This document shows positions 5,034 to 5,127 of a stretch of 5,127 nucleotides of DNA, in pieces (the stretch's first letter is position 1; each line of letters starts with the position of its first letter). A program made the position numbers and the translations under genes. Below the pieces are notes generated by a model. It saw nothing but the letters and a program-made list of their open reading frames with translations, had not been told where the DNA came from and ran no database searches. Origin of the DNA: Bacteroidota bacterium (lineage in GTDB: Bacteria; Bacteroidota; Bacteroidia; Bacteroidales; UBA932); assembly GCA_009778375.1 (NCBI GenBank), contig WRJW01000114.1:1-5127 (forward strand), in the 5' to 3' direction.

Positions 5034-5127
5034 ATGAAAAAAATTAACCTTCTCTTTCTGTTCTCTCTCTGCGTCATAGCGCTTTATGGACAAAACAGCA
5101 ACGCTTTTATCACCGATTGCGAACAAT
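5034..5127 (+). CDS. N-terminus of an unrecognised exported protein, cut by window edge
   Basis: ATG at 5034 opens 31 codons to the edge. Seen: MKKINLLFLFSLCVIALYG, a basic start, a hydrophobic core and a small-residue end typical of a signal peptidase I substrate, with cleavage likely near LYGQ (residues 17-20) as often seen in Bacteroidota secreted proteins. No lipobox cysteine is placed for lipidation; the Cys at residue 13 sits inside the hydrophobic core. The visible mature part (NSNAFITDCEQ) is too short to assign a family. The start is supported by the TACCTTTG promoter just upstream. Confidence 0.7.
   Translation, partial: MKKINLLFLFSLCVIALYGQNSNAFITDCEQ

Noticed and set aside
4938..5126. 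Minus-strand frame across the serpin end and last gene
   Set aside because: It crosses a terminator-like hairpin and a good plus-strand promoter, and has low-complexity content; not a gene.
1..5127. tRNA, rRNA, CRISPR arrays, insertion sequences or attachment sites
   Set aside because: No cloverleaf, regularly spaced repeats, transposase frame or flanking direct repeats could be seen.

Overview
The window looks like chromosomal DNA from a member of the Bacteroidota, most likely order Bacteroidales. The reasons are the promoter elements (three copies of the TAnnTTTG -7 motif, each just upstream of a start codon), the absence of clear Shine-Dalgarno sites, and the protein families present: an ECF sigma factor coupled to an envelope-spanning anti-sigma/beta-barrel protein, a lipoprotein serpin, and a WlbA-type sugar dehydrogenase. 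No RNA gene, CRISPR array or insertion sequence is visible.

Left part, minus strand (1-1711): a two-gene nucleotide-sugar operon. rmlB (dTDP-glucose 4,6-dehydratase) is transcribed leftward from a good TTTG/TATCTTTG promoter. Its end overlaps by 14 bases the start of a WlbA/WbpB-like UDP-N-acetylglucosaminuronate 3-dehydrogenase, which runs off the left edge. Both are typical of O-antigen, capsule or A-LPS-like surface glycan synthesis.

Middle (1712-1938): a compact divergent intergenic region. Reading right, a second TATCTTTGCA promoter lies just before a 22-codon reading frame that matches the N-terminus of DUF4160 proteins and then stops, so it is read here as a truncated remnant. It is followed by spaced T-tracts and a GCAAC...CATCTAT element resembling an ECF-type promoter directly before the sigma factor gene.

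Right part, plus strand (1939-4963): an apparent three-gene operon. It holds an ECF sigma factor, a 397-residue protein with a short cytoplasmic region, one membrane helix, a long periplasmic linker and a C-terminal outer-membrane beta-barrel-like domain (start overlapping the sigma stop as ATGA), and 17 bases later a lipoprotein serpin with an intact inhibitory hinge. The second protein fits the double-membrane-spanning anti-sigma factors described in Bacteroides (Dma proteins with Das sigma partners). The most interesting hypothesis is that an outer-membrane event is signalled straight to a cytoplasmic sigma factor that then controls production of an envelope protease inhibitor.

A small hairpin plus T-run directly after the serpin stop looks like a terminator. 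It is followed by a TACCTTTG promoter and the first 31 codons of an unrecognised secreted protein cut by the right edge.
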